Source of the DNA: CAYMDS01 sp964576705
GTDB lineage: Bacteria > Patescibacteriota > Microgenomatia > Levybacterales > UBA12049
Length of the DNA stretch: 64,000 nt
Assembly: GCA_964576705.1 (NCBI GenBank)
Contig: CAZNVI010000002.1
Location: forward strand, 1 to 64,000
Direction of reading: 5' to 3'
Part shown: one piece after another, positions 1-8,936 of the stretch
How the letters are laid out: every line of letters starts with the position of its first letter
How positions within the stretch are numbered: position 1 is the first letter of the stretch
Translations under genes and position numbers: made by a program
The notes under the pieces: model-generated
What the model was told of the DNA's origin: nothing
The model's input: the letters and a program-made list of their open reading frames with translations, nothing else
The model's database searches: none

Positions 1-341
1 ATTTACCACAAAAAGACGTCCATGAGCAAGCAGTAGTGGATGGAAAAGTCGGATATTTAAAAGAACCGCTTGTGCATATCGCAGATCCCGAGTTTAAACG
101 TTACCTTAAAAGGTTTTCCAGATATACAAATCTCATGGCAGAACAGATGCGAGAAAGTAATCTCGGAAATAATCCTGCAATTGTCTTTAAATATTTATTG
201 TTATCCCCGGTTTATTGGTTTTTATTAACTTATGGAAGGCATAAGGGATTCATGGATGGATGGCAAGGTTTTATTTTCTCGCTATTTTCATCAATGCGTT
301 TTCCTGTATCATACTTAAAGTATATAAGAAAAATTATATGA
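1..341 (+). CDS. Family 2 glycosyltransferase, C-terminal part (5' truncated by window)
   Basis: The frame is open from base 3 to the TGA at 339-341, so the 5' end lies outside the window. The roughly 112 visible residues resemble the end of WaaE/KdtX-like GT2 enzymes: a short strand reading GKVGYLKEPLVHIA, a helix around FSRYTNLMAEQMRES, then hydrophobic segments and a basic tail. The catalytic GT-A domain is not visible, so family assignment rests on this tail and on the glycan-locus context. The stop codon overlaps the galE start (ATGA), which implies translational coupling. Confidence 0.6.
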   Translation, partial: LPQKDVHEQAVVDGKVGYLKEPLVHIADPEFKRYLKRFSRYTNLMAEQMRESNLGNNPAIVFKYLLLSPVYWFLLTYGRHKGFMDGWQGFIFSLFSSMRFPVSYLKYIRKII

Positions 342-1336
342 AAAATATTCTGGTAACCGGTGGAGCAGGGTATATAGGTAGTTTTATGACTAGACGCTTA
401 ATCGATGAAGGGTTTGGAGTAACTGTAGTTGATAATTTAGAACGTGGACATAAAGAAGTCGTCGATAACCGGGCTAAGTTTAAAATCGGAGATTTAATGG
501 ATCCAGCTTTCATGAATGATGTATTTTCTTCTGAAGATTTTGACGGAGTTATACATTTTGCCGGGCTGATATCAGTAGGAGAGTCTGTGGGAAAACCGGA
601 TGAGTATTTCAGGATCAACACTGTAGGGAGTCTTTTGCTTTTAGAACAAATGCGTATGAAAAAAGTAAATAAAATTATTTTTTCATCCACTGCAGGGATT
701 TACGGTAACCCTACTAAAATTCCTATACCTGAAGATCATCCTAAAAATCCGGAAAGTCCGTACGGGATGAGTAAGTTATTAGTAGAAAACGGGTTAAGTT
801 GGTATAGTAATTCATTTGGAATAAACTCCGTATCTCTTCGTTACTTTAATGCTGCCGGAGCCTCGCTTGACGGGAGTATTGGAGAGAATCATAAATTTGA
901 AACGCACATAATCCCTAATATTATTTATTCTATATTGCATAATAAGGAGTTTACTTTGTTTGGAGAGGATTATTCAACTACAGACGGGACATGTATTAGA
1001 GATTACATACACGTACTTGATCTTGTGGAAGCTCATTTGTCTGCATTAAAAAAAGTTGAAAGCGAAAATGGAAGTTTTGCGTATAACGTGGGTACGGGTA
1101 TAGGTTACAGTAATAAAGAAGTTATTTCATCAGTAGAAAAAATTACCGGAAAGAAGGTTAACCTTTCGATTAAGCCAAAAAGAAAAGGTGATGCTGAAGT
1201 TTTGATAGCTGATAATTCAAAAATTAAAAAAGAACTTAATTTTTCTCCAAAATATTCTGACCTTTCAAATATCATTGAAACAGCCTGGAAATGGCACAGT
1301 ACCAGTTCAGAATTCAAGATATCGAATTCAGAATGA
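338..1336 (+). CDS. galE: UDP-glucose 4-epimerase, GalE type
   Basis: Extended short-chain dehydrogenase of 332 aa that would interconvert UDP-glucose and UDP-galactose with bound NAD in the cytoplasm. The N-terminal NAD motif GGAGYIG is at residues 8-14, the SST active-site segment at 116-118, and the YxxxK pair at Y142/K146; the length is typical of GalE. I chose the ATG at 338 because it overlaps the upstream stop and begins directly with the Rossmann strand; the longer frame from 260 adds an unrelated tail. The last codons (about 1297-1336) lie in a 7-bp-period repeat, so the extreme C terminus looks repeat-derived. It probably supplies galactose-type donors for the locus. Confidence 0.88.
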   Translation: MKNILVTGGAGYIGSFMTRRLIDEGFGVTVVDNLERGHKEVVDNRAKFKIGDLMDPAFMNDVFSSEDFDGVIHFAGLISVGESVGKPDEYFRINTVGSLLLLEQMRMKKVNKIIFSSTAGIYGNPTKIPIPEDHPKNPESPYGMSKLLVENGLSWYSNSFGINSVSLRYFNAAGASLDGSIGENHKFETHIIPNIIYSILHNKEFTLFGEDYSTTDGTCIRDYIHVLDLVEAHLSALKKVESENGSFAYNVGTGIGYSNKEVISSVEKITGKKVNLSIKPKRKGDAEVLIADNSKIKKELNFSPKYSDLSNIIETAWKWHSTSSEFKISNSE

Positions 1337-1338
1337 AA
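1297..1338 (+). repeat. Heptanucleotide tandem repeat array at galE end
   Basis: About five degenerate 7-bp units (AGTTCAG, AATTCAA and variants) run in phase from 1297 to 1331. They encode the last residues of galE and end one base before the next gene's ATG at 1333. This belongs to the dispersed heptad family seen at ten or more other places in the window. Confidence 0.6.
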
Positions 1339-1857
1339 CATCTACTCACTTTTTTCCTCTTATCAATGTTCGTCTTATTTTTACCGGTATCAATTGTATC
1401 TGCTCAATCAGAATATGTTTTACCTTACCCTTCAGCTATGCCCGGAAGCGTTTGGTATAAGATGGATTTAATATTTGAGCAAATTCAGAAATACTGGTAC
1501 TTCGGAGCTATATCGCAGTTTAAATATAACCTGAAACAAGCGGATAAGTATTTGGTAGAGGCGAAAACTCTTTTTGAATACAAACAATACTTATTAGCTT
1601 ATGAGGCCTTGGTTAAGTCAGATAAACATTTTAAATTTGCATCTGAGAATATTATTACGGCTGCAAAAGAAAAAAAAGACATTTCTAGCATAAAAACAGT
1701 ACTCCGAAATGCGTCTTTAAAGCATATTTCAGTTTTAGAAGAGCTTACAAAAATTACTCCCGTGACTTTTACATGGAGGCCTGAAAAAGGTTCTGCTACA
1801 AAAATCATGATTTATAAATCGTTGGATAAATCAATTGGAATTAGAAAAAACTTATGA
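1333..1857 (+). CDS. DUF5667-like secreted or anchored protein
   Basis: 174-aa protein with an N-terminal signal peptide or anchor (about residues 3-22, ending near SAQS). A segment reading LPYPSAMPGSVWYKM follows, then a helical region rich in K, A and L containing ADKYLVEAKTL. This LPYPG-x-LPG start followed by a helical bundle is the pattern of DUF5667, a family of exported proteins of unknown function common in Patescibacteria. The ATG at 1333 overlaps the galE stop and begins the signal peptide; the frame is open further upstream from 1291 but through repeat sequence. The stop overlaps the next gene (ATGA). Function unknown. Confidence 0.65.
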   Translation: MKHLLTFFLLSMFVLFLPVSIVSAQSEYVLPYPSAMPGSVWYKMDLIFEQIQKYWYFGAISQFKYNLKQADKYLVEAKTLFEYKQYLLAYEALVKSDKHFKFASENIITAAKEKKDISSIKTVLRNASLKHISVLEELTKITPVTFTWRPEKGSATKIMIYKSLDKSIGIRKNL

Positions 1858-3002
1858 AAAAAATAGTTTTTAGGTTATATGTCCTTACCGTATTTATTTT
1901 TAGTGTTTTTTCATATGTTTTTATAGATAAAAACTTAATTTACCTAAATGTTTTTTATACTGGCTTATATTCGGTATATAGGAATTATGTCGGTACTATT
2001 TATTTGACTTTATTGGTAATGCTTCATATTTTATATCTGGTACTTATTAGATTATATCTAAAAAAAATAATAGGGTATAAAGAAATTATCTTTTTAATTA
2101 CGATAACTATTATTTTACTTTTTTTTAGTTATCCGACAATTCTCTCTTACGATATTTTTAATTATATAGCCACAGCTAAAGTCGCGTTTCTCTATGGTGA
2201 AAATCCGTATGTCGTTATGCCAATAGAATTTATAAATGATCCGATTTTATTATTTATGCACGCGGCAAATAAGACTGCTCTTTATGGACCTGTATGGATT
2301 GGGCTTACTTTATTTCCGCACATTTTAGGCTTTGGCAATTTTTTACTTACTTTATTCAGTTTCAAATTAGTCATAGCAGGTTTCTATATTTTATCCAATA
2401 TATTGATTTACAAATTAGTTAAAAACTGGTTTTCTGTAATTATATTTGCTCTTCATCCTCTCGTAATAATTGAAACTTTAATAAGTGGCCATAATGACAT
2501 AGTCATGATCGGTTTAGTACTGATTGCATATCTTTTACTTAAAAAGAAGAGAATTTTATTTGCTGCGATTTTTTTATTTCTTTCGATAGGGATTAAATTC
2601 GCAACAATTTTTTTGTTACCGGTTTTTATATACGTATCAATAAATACTGTCAGAAATAAGATTGTTAATTGGTCTAAAGTTTATTATTTGTCTTCATTGG
2701 CGATGTTTATTGTATTTCTTATATCGCCATTTCGTGAAGAGATGTATCCCTGGTATTCTATATGGTTTTTTGTTTTTATTTGTCTTTCGATACCAAGTAA
2801 AAACTTGCTTGTGGTAACGTCGTTATTTCTGTTTGGGTTAATGCTTAGATATATACCTTTTTTATTTTTTGGTATTTATAGTCCTTTAGTTATACAACTT
2901 AGGACTGCAATTATGTTTTTGCCGTTATTGATTTATTTTTTAATACTTATGTTAAATAAAATTTTAAAGATAAGCTACAGTTTCATTATGGGTAAGAGTT
3001 GA
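1854..3002 (+). CDS. GT-C-like polytopic membrane glycosyltransferase
   Basis: 382 aa with about ten hydrophobic segments. A loop after the third or fourth segment reads SYDIFNYIATAKVAFLYGENPY and a later loop YGPVWIGL, followed by HNDIVMIGLVL. These match the general pattern of polyprenol-phosphate-dependent mannosyltransferases (MptA/B and DUF2029-like GT-C enzymes), in which an acidic residue in the first outer loop is catalytic. The donor would be a lipid-linked sugar used on the outer face of the membrane. The substrate cannot be told. It overlaps the DUF5667 gene by 4 bp and is followed 3 bp later by another membrane protein. Confidence 0.6.
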   Translation: MKKIVFRLYVLTVFIFSVFSYVFIDKNLIYLNVFYTGLYSVYRNYVGTIYLTLLVMLHILYLVLIRLYLKKIIGYKEIIFLITITIILLFFSYPTILSYDIFNYIATAKVAFLYGENPYVVMPIEFINDPILLFMHAANKTALYGPVWIGLTLFPHILGFGNFLLTLFSFKLVIAGFYILSNILIYKLVKNWFSVIIFALHPLVIIETLISGHNDIVMIGLVLIAYLLLKKKRILFAAIFLFLSIGIKFATIFLLPVFIYVSINTVRNKIVNWSKVYYLSSLAMFIVFLISPFREEMYPWYSIWFFVFICLSIPSKNLLVVTSLFLFGLMLRYIPFLFFGIYSPLVIQLRTAIMFLPLLIYFLILMLNKILKISYSFIMGKS

Positions 3003-3005
3003 ATT

Positions 3006-4667
3006 ATGCAAAAAACATTAAATATAATTTTGGAATACAAGTATATTTTTTTAGTTATTTTACTCACAATACCGGGAATCATTCCATTACTTCATCCAGG
3101 CTTACCACCAACTCATGATGGAGAGTATCATGTGATTAGATTTCATCAATTTTATAAAACTCTTTCTTCAGGAATTTTATATCCAAGATGGGCAATGGAT
3201 TTAAATAATGGCTTAGGAATTCCTTTATTTAACTATGTATATCCGCTTCCGAATTATGTGTCAGCGTTTCTATATTTTCTGGGTTTCAGTTTCATCGATA
3301 CATTTAAGCTAAATTTGTTTTTTGGAACATTGATCGGATCAGCATTCATGTACATATTATCGAAGCATTATTGGGGAGAACTGGGTGGTGTAGTTTCTGC
3401 TATAAGCTATGCTTATGTACCTTATAGATTTGTTGATATTTACATACGCGGGTCAGTAGGGGAGATTTGGGCAATTGCGTTTTTTCCGGCGTTTATTTGG
3501 TCGATTACGAAGTTAGTTGAAAAAAACACACCGAAATTTATTATTTCTTCCAGTATTTTTCTTACCCTTATAATTTTTTCTCATAATATTTTAGCAGTCA
3601 TGTTTACGCTTTTTGCGTCTTCATATTGTTTATTTTTATTATCTAGAATAGGCTGGAAAAAGCAAATCGTAAAATCAATGATTCTATCTATTCTGTTAGG
3701 AATTTGTTTACCTGCTGTCTTTTGGCTCCCAGCACTAGTCGAAAATAAACTTGTCAGAGGACTACAGATTTATTCTATAAATGATAATTTTCCTGAGTTT
3801 TACCAGCTTATTATTCCGTCATGGGGATCAGGTTTTTCTGGAAGTAATTTACTAAACCAAATGTCTTTTCAAATAGGCTTAGTACCGATAGTAATTATAA
3901 TATTAAGTATTTTGATTCTTTTTAAACATAAGCTGAACAGCCCTAAAACGTCTCATGTGTTATTATTTTTTCTGGCGTGGTTTTTTATAAGTGTAATATT
4001 CATGCTCAGATTATCTTACCCGCTTTGGATTAATATACCTTTATTAAGTTACTTTCAGTTTCCTTGGAGGTTTTTGAGCTTGACCATGGTCGTTACATCT
4101 TTTATTAGCGGCGGTATAGTTTATTCCATTTTTTCGCCTAAGTTGCAATTTGCATCCGCTGTAGTAATTATTACTCTTACAATCCTAGCAACGATTAGCT
4201 ACACAAAACCTGCCTATTATCATTACAGGGATGACAGATATTATTTAACAAAACCTAATTTTATTAATGGTACAAATAGTCCAGGAGATTTATTTAATAC
4301 TATATGGATTAAAGATACAGATCTACATAGTAAAGGTATAAAATATATGACAGGCTTTGGAAAAATTAGTAATACCGTAAATAATCCTAACTATAAAGAA
4401 TACATGATTGATTCAGGCATTAATAGTGAGGTAGAGGTTGGATTAGCCTACTTCCCAGGTTGGATTGTGCGTCAGGACGGAAAAACGATTGCGTTAAAAA
4501 AAATGGAAAATGGTTTAATCGGATTTGGAATATCGGAAGGAAAACACAACATTGAATTAATATTTCTTGATACAATAACAAGGCGTGTTGCAAGTGCTAT
4601 AACGCTTATGTCTGGTTTAGTAATCCTGAGTATATCAATCATAAGTCGTAAATTAAAACTATTATGA
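3006..4667 (+). CDS. Polytopic membrane protein, PTPS-related/YfhO-like family
   Basis: 553 aa. An N-terminal transmembrane helix is followed by an outer loop containing PPTHDGEYHVIRFHQFYKTL and PRWAMDLNNGLGIPLFNYVYP, which is the signature of proteins annotated '6-pyruvoyl-tetrahydropterin synthase-related' (a misleading name for GT-C-like membrane proteins). About ten further membrane segments follow, then a soluble region (about 410-520) and a last helix. It probably transfers sugars from a lipid carrier on the outer face; the HDG motif is the candidate acidic site. It overlaps the next GT4 gene by ATGA. Confidence 0.6.
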   Translation: MQKTLNIILEYKYIFLVILLTIPGIIPLLHPGLPPTHDGEYHVIRFHQFYKTLSSGILYPRWAMDLNNGLGIPLFNYVYPLPNYVSAFLYFLGFSFIDTFKLNLFFGTLIGSAFMYILSKHYWGELGGVVSAISYAYVPYRFVDIYIRGSVGEIWAIAFFPAFIWSITKLVEKNTPKFIISSSIFLTLIIFSHNILAVMFTLFASSYCLFLLSRIGWKKQIVKSMILSILLGICLPAVFWLPALVENKLVRGLQIYSINDNFPEFYQLIIPSWGSGFSGSNLLNQMSFQIGLVPIVIIILSILILFKHKLNSPKTSHVLLFFLAWFFISVIFMLRLSYPLWINIPLLSYFQFPWRFLSLTMVVTSFISGGIVYSIFSPKLQFASAVVIITLTILATISYTKPAYYHYRDDRYYLTKPNFINGTNSPGDLFNTIWIKDTDLHSKGIKYMTGFGKISNTVNNPNYKEYMIDSGINSEVEVGLAYFPGWIVRQDGKTIALKKMENGLIGFGISEGKHNIELIFLDTITRRVASAITLMSGLVILSISIISRKLKLL

Positions 4668-5719
4668 GGATAGCCTTAAATATTTCACCTTTATTCAGCG
4701 GACATAAAGTTCGCGGAGCAGGTTTTTATGTCGAAAGATTAAAAGAAGCGTATCTTAAATATTATTCTAAACATGAGTATGTTTTTTTTACCCGGATATC
4801 CGAACTAAATGGTAAGTTTGACGTGGTTCACTATCCGTTTTTCGATCCGTTTTTTTTAACTGCCCCTGTTTTTAAAAGATCACCCTTGGTAGTAACAATT
4901 CACGATTTAATTCCGTTAATATTTCCCCAACATTTTCCAGCAGGAATCAAAGGTAAGATAAAATGGCAAATTCAAAAAATACTATTATCCCGAACGGATG
5001 CAGTTATAACTGATTCTATTTCATCCAAGAAAGATATAAGCAGAGTTGCAGATATACACGAAGATAAAACTCATGTAATATACCTGTCTGCGGGCGAGGA
5101 GTTCAGGCAGCTTAAAAATTCAAAAAACAAATCTGATGAAATCAGAAGAAAATACAATTTGCCAAGTAAATTTGTGTTGTATGTAGGTGATGCCACTTGG
5201 AATAAAAACTTGGTTAATTTAATTAAGGCTATAGAAAAAACAGATATCCAGTTAGTTATGGTAGGAAAAGCCTTAGTAGATAAGAATATCGATGGTCATA
5301 ATATATGGAATAAAGATCTTATCGAGTCAAAGAATTTGATTCATAACAAAATTCAGTTTATAACACTAGGATTTCTGCCCACTGAAGATTTAGTCGCAAT
5401 TTATAATTGCGCCACTGTTGCGATCTTGCCTTCTTTTTATGAAGGATTCGGTTTACCGATTGTTGAAGCGATGAAATCCGGCTGTCCGGTAATCGCTTCC
5501 GATAGAGGGTCAATTCCGGAAGTAGCAGGTGACGCAGTTTTATATATAGATCCATATAATATAAATAATATTTCTGAGACGATAAACCGGTTATGTAAAG
5601 ACGCAGAACTTCGCCGAAGGTTAATTAGAAAAGGATTTATTCAAGCGGATAAGTTTTCATGGAAAAAAACAGCTGAAAATACGATAGCTTTATATGAAAA
5701 AATTAAAAAGAATTACTAA
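4664..5719 (+). CDS. Family 4 glycosyltransferase
   Basis: 351-aa GT-B fold enzyme. The N-terminal domain contains VVTIHDLIPLIFPQHFP and TDSISSKKDI. The C-terminal nucleotide-sugar domain contains LYVGDATWNKNL and the GT4 hallmark FYEGFGLPIVEAMKSGCPVI, with the E-x7-E pair, then SIPEVAGDAVLYIDP. It should transfer a sugar from a nucleotide donor to a growing lipid-linked chain at the inner membrane face. Full length for the family. It overlaps its neighbours on both sides (4 and 26 bp), so it is part of one transcript. Confidence 0.85.
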   Translation: MRIALNISPLFSGHKVRGAGFYVERLKEAYLKYYSKHEYVFFTRISELNGKFDVVHYPFFDPFFLTAPVFKRSPLVVTIHDLIPLIFPQHFPAGIKGKIKWQIQKILLSRTDAVITDSISSKKDISRVADIHEDKTHVIYLSAGEEFRQLKNSKNKSDEIRRKYNLPSKFVLYVGDATWNKNLVNLIKAIEKTDIQLVMVGKALVDKNIDGHNIWNKDLIESKNLIHNKIQFITLGFLPTEDLVAIYNCATVAILPSFYEGFGLPIVEAMKSGCPVIASDRGSIPEVAGDAVLYIDPYNINNISETINRLCKDAELRRRLIRKGFIQADKFSWKKTAENTIALYEKIKKNY

Positions 5720-6956
5720 TAATCCTCTAATTTCAGGAAGCATTATCATTTTCAGCGGTACATTTTTAGCTAATGTCTTTAACGCTGTTTTTAATTTTTT
5801 TGCCGTTGGTCACCTAAGTGTAGTAGATTACGGAATTGTTGCAAGCTTAATTTCATTAATTTCACTTCCAGCTTATGCTGCAAATTCTATCATCCCGGCC
5901 GTGGTGCAATTCGGCGGTAAATACTTTGCCTCAAATAATTTGGCCGCCGTAGTGAGGTTGTATAGAAAAGCCGGGATATTCGTTTTATTCATAGCAGTCG
6001 TCATATTTTTATTCTTTTTAGTTTTTATTCAGCAAATCAGCGAATTTCTAAAAATTTATGATTTGACATTATTGCTTTTAACAAGTGTTATTATCTTTGT
6101 TGGCTTTTTCACCTATTTAAATTTAGGTATGCTTCAGGCTAAATTGGCATTCGTTTCTATTTCGGCTTTTAGTCTTATAGGTTCATTAACTAAGTTAACA
6201 TTAGGTGCGCTATTTATAATTTTGGCTTTTGAAGTTCGGGGTGTAATGTCTGCTATTTTATTATCAACTGTAATTCCACTATTTTTATCATTAATTCCTC
6301 TTAAGTTTATTTTTAGTAAACACATAAATAAAACCGGGACAGAAACTTCTACGAAAGAATTGATATATTACGGTACTCCATCTGCTATCGGTTTGATATC
6401 ACTTACCTCTCTCATAACTTCTGATATTCTTTTAGTTAAGCATTTTTTTAACGGGGATATTGCAGGATTGTACGGTGGATTATCATTAGCAGGTAGGGTG
6501 ATTTTTTATTTTACTGCCCCTATTGTTACTGTAATGTTTCCGCTTATTGTGAGAAAGAAAAACAATAACGAAAATTATAATACTACCTTTGCGCTTGCCG
6601 TGTTTTTAGTTCTAATTGCATCCCTTTTTATTACAGTAATTTATATGTTAATCCCGAATTTTGTTATTTTAACTTTATTAAATAAAAAAGAATATCTGTC
6701 TATCTCAAGTCAATTAGTGTTATTCGCTATAAATATTACACTTTATTCAGTAATATCGGTATTCGTGAATTTCTATTTATCTATTAAGGCGACCAGGATT
6801 TTCATTCCTGTATCTATTGCAGCAATAATTCAAATAGTTCTTATTTGTTATTTTCATAATTCTTTTTATGAAATAATCTACATAACTATAATAGTTCTAA
6901 TTGTGTTACTAATAGCTCTTTTGTTATACTATCCCTATGCGACAAAGAAAAAATGA
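5694..6956 (+). CDS. Polysaccharide flippase, Wzx/MOP family
   Basis: 420 aa with about twelve hydrophobic segments and short charged loops. The start ISGSIIIFSGTFLANVFNAVFNFFAVGHLSVVDYGIVASLISL is characteristic of oligosaccharide flippases of the MOP superfamily, which move undecaprenyl-linked repeat units across the membrane. The ATG at 5694 lies 26 bp inside the preceding GT4 gene; the frame begins with a basic stretch typical of these proteins. It is the only flippase candidate in the locus, which suggests a Wzy-dependent or glycolipid export route rather than an ABC transporter. Confidence 0.8.
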   Translation: MKKLKRITNNPLISGSIIIFSGTFLANVFNAVFNFFAVGHLSVVDYGIVASLISLISLPAYAANSIIPAVVQFGGKYFASNNLAAVVRLYRKAGIFVLFIAVVIFLFFLVFIQQISEFLKIYDLTLLLLTSVIIFVGFFTYLNLGMLQAKLAFVSISAFSLIGSLTKLTLGALFIILAFEVRGVMSAILLSTVIPLFLSLIPLKFIFSKHINKTGTETSTKELIYYGTPSAIGLISLTSLITSDILLVKHFFNGDIAGLYGGLSLAGRVIFYFTAPIVTVMFPLIVRKKNNNENYNTTFALAVFLVLIASLFITVIYMLIPNFVILTLLNKKEYLSISSQLVLFAINITLYSVISVFVNFYLSIKATRIFIPVSIAAIIQIVLICYFHNSFYEIIYITIIVLIVLLIALLLYYPYATKKK

Positions 6957-7755
6957 CTTTGGCGTTAATAAATTAATCTCCATAGTAATTCCCGCATACA
7001 ATCAGCAAAAAACAATTACACGCGATATAAAGAATATTGAGAAAATATTAAAACTCTTAGGCTATAAGTATGAAGTTATCATAGTAAATGACGGATCAAC
7101 AGATCACACATTAAAAAAAGCTAAAGTATTCCGTTCAGATAAAGTAAAAGTTTTGGGCTATTCTATAAACCAAGGAAAAGGACATGCTATACGCTTGGGC
7201 ATGCTTAAAGCCAAAGGAGATATAATCGGTTTTATAGATTCAGGGATGGATATTAACCCAAATGGCTTTGCGATGTTATTGAATCATATGGAGTGGTATA
7301 ACGCTGATGTTATAGTCGGTTCTAAATTACATCCTGTCTCTAAAGTGAAGTATCCATATCCCCGAAGAATCTTATCATGGGGATATAGATGGTTAACGAA
7401 AGTACTGTTCGGTTTTAAGATTCGAGATACCCAAGTAGGATTGAAATTTTTCAAACGTAAAGTGGTGAATGCCGTTATTCCAAGATTATTAGTTAAAAAA
7501 TATGCTTTTGATATTGAAATTCTTGCTGTTTCTCATAGATTAGGATATAAAAGAATATTTGAAGCTCCAGTCGAAATAAATTTTAAAACCAATACCATAA
7601 ATTCAGCCAATTTATGGAAAACAATTTTTAACATGCTTTGGGATACTTTCGCTGTCTTCTATCGCTTAAATATTCGTAATCACTATACTAAAAAATTTAA
7701 AAGAAGGAATATTTCAAGAAGAAGTTTTTTACCATTCACGTTTAATAATATATAA
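6937..7755 (+). CDS. Family 2 glycosyltransferase, dolichyl-phosphate sugar synthase type
   Basis: 272-aa GT-A enzyme. SIVIPAYNQQKTI opens the fold, VIIVNDGSTDHTL carries the first Asp of the nucleotide site, GKGHAIRLGMLKAKGDIIGFIDSGMDINP holds the metal-binding region, and DTQVGLKFFKRKVV is typical of dolichyl-/polyprenyl-phosphate glucosyl- or mannosyltransferases. It has no C-terminal membrane helices. It likely makes a polyprenyl-phosphate-linked sugar, the donor type needed by the many GT-C enzymes here. It overlaps the flippase gene by 20 bp. Confidence 0.8.
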   Translation: MRQRKNDFGVNKLISIVIPAYNQQKTITRDIKNIEKILKLLGYKYEVIIVNDGSTDHTLKKAKVFRSDKVKVLGYSINQGKGHAIRLGMLKAKGDIIGFIDSGMDINPNGFAMLLNHMEWYNADVIVGSKLHPVSKVKYPYPRRILSWGYRWLTKVLFGFKIRDTQVGLKFFKRKVVNAVIPRLLVKKYAFDIEILAVSHRLGYKRIFEAPVEINFKTNTINSANLWKTIFNMLWDTFAVFYRLNIRNHYTKKFKRRNISRRSFLPFTFNNI

Positions 7756-7778
7756 ACTATCATTTTAGATTAACCACT

Positions 7779-8807
7779 ATGCATATATTAATTACCGGAG
7801 GAGCAGGATTTATAGGCTCAAATGCTTCGAAATACTACCTTGAACGCGGAAATTCAGTAACGATAATAGATAATTTTTCACGAAAAAGCGGATACCATAA
7901 CACTCAATGGTTAAGCGGGTTATTCAAAAAAAAATATAAGATTATAAAAGCCGATGTGCGTTCAGATGTTTCAATCCTAAAAAAGGAAGTAAATAGAGCT
8001 GATTTTATAATTCATTTGGCTGGACAAGTCGCTGTAACAAATTCAATCATAAATCCCAGAGAAGATTTTGAAAGCAATACTGTCGGAACTTTTAATATGC
8101 TTGAGGCAGTTAGAATTTCAAAAAACAATCCTGCTTTAATTTATAGCTCTACGAATAAGGTTTATGGTGATCTAAATAAAATAAAAATAGAAGAAAGACC
8201 AACTAGAGTAGCATTTAAAAATATGCCTTATGGTGTATCAGAAGAGCAAAATTTAGACTTTCATTCTCCTTACGGTTGCAGCAAAGGTGCTGCAGATCAG
8301 TATGTCCGGGATTACGCTAGAGTTTATGGATTGCGAACTGTAGTTTTCCGGCAGTCATGTATTTATGGGCCAAGGCAATTCGGGATTGAAGATCAAGGGT
8401 GGCTTGCGTGGTTTATGATAGCTATATCTCAAAATAAACCAATCACAATTTACGGCACCGGGAAACAGGTGCGGGATGTATTATATATTGATGATTTAAT
8501 TGCAGCATATGATAAAGCGTTTGAGCATATTAAAATGACATCAGGTCAAGTTTATAACATAGGAGGTGGTCGGACGCGAGCACTATCTGTTTGGTACGAT
8601 TTGAAGCCGATCTTAGAAAGATTATTTAAAAAAGATATAAATATTCTATTTGAAAAACAGAGAATCGGAGATCAGTCAATTTATATATCAGATATAAGGA
8701 AAGCTAAGTCAGAATTTAACTGGGAACCTAGAATTTCAAATAATGAAGGAATTAATAACTTGTATAATTGGATTATCTCTAATAAATCTTACTTTAAAGG
8801 ATTGTAA
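7779..8807 (+). CDS. CDP-paratose 2-epimerase-like SDR protein (RfbE-like)
   Basis: 342-aa extended SDR. GGAGFIGS is at residues 7-14, STNKVYGD at 124-131 and the YxxxK pair at Y165/K169. The stretches LAGQVAVTNSI, DFHSPYGCSKGAADQY, VVFRQSCIYGPRQFG and GKQVRDVLYIDD follow, as I recall it, the pattern of CDP-paratose/CDP-tyvelose 2-epimerase (RfbE) more closely than GalE. The reaction would invert C2 of a nucleotide-linked deoxysugar. No CDP-glucose cytidylyltransferase or 4,6-dehydratase is in the window, so the donor nucleotide is unproven. A weak -10-like TAGATT lies 7 nt before the ATG. Confidence 0.7.
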   Translation: MHILITGGAGFIGSNASKYYLERGNSVTIIDNFSRKSGYHNTQWLSGLFKKKYKIIKADVRSDVSILKKEVNRADFIIHLAGQVAVTNSIINPREDFESNTVGTFNMLEAVRISKNNPALIYSSTNKVYGDLNKIKIEERPTRVAFKNMPYGVSEEQNLDFHSPYGCSKGAADQYVRDYARVYGLRTVVFRQSCIYGPRQFGIEDQGWLAWFMIAISQNKPITIYGTGKQVRDVLYIDDLIAAYDKAFEHIKMTSGQVYNIGGGRTRALSVWYDLKPILERLFKKDINILFEKQRIGDQSIYISDIRKAKSEFNWEPRISNNEGINNLYNWIISNKSYFKGL

Positions 8808-8936
8808 TTTAAGAACCGATTGACGTCTTAGCGTTTATATATATATAATCGGAACGTGTTTAATTTAATTCAGACATCTTACGAATACAGTATAAAACGG
8901 TTAACTTTTACCTTTATTCTGCCTTATTTTCCCTAG
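8808..8936. other. 129-bp intergenic region, probable promoter for following GT4
   Basis: The longest gap between same-strand genes in the glycan locus. A TATTTT hexamer at 8925-8930 ends 6 nt before the ATG at 8937, with a TTAACT at 8901-8906 (18-bp spacer). A second candidate is TATAAA at 8891-8896 with TTCAGA at 8869-8874. There is an (AT)n run near 8837-8847 and short CCGATT/AATCGG arms flanking it. No ORF or RNA gene is evident. Confidence 0.4.
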
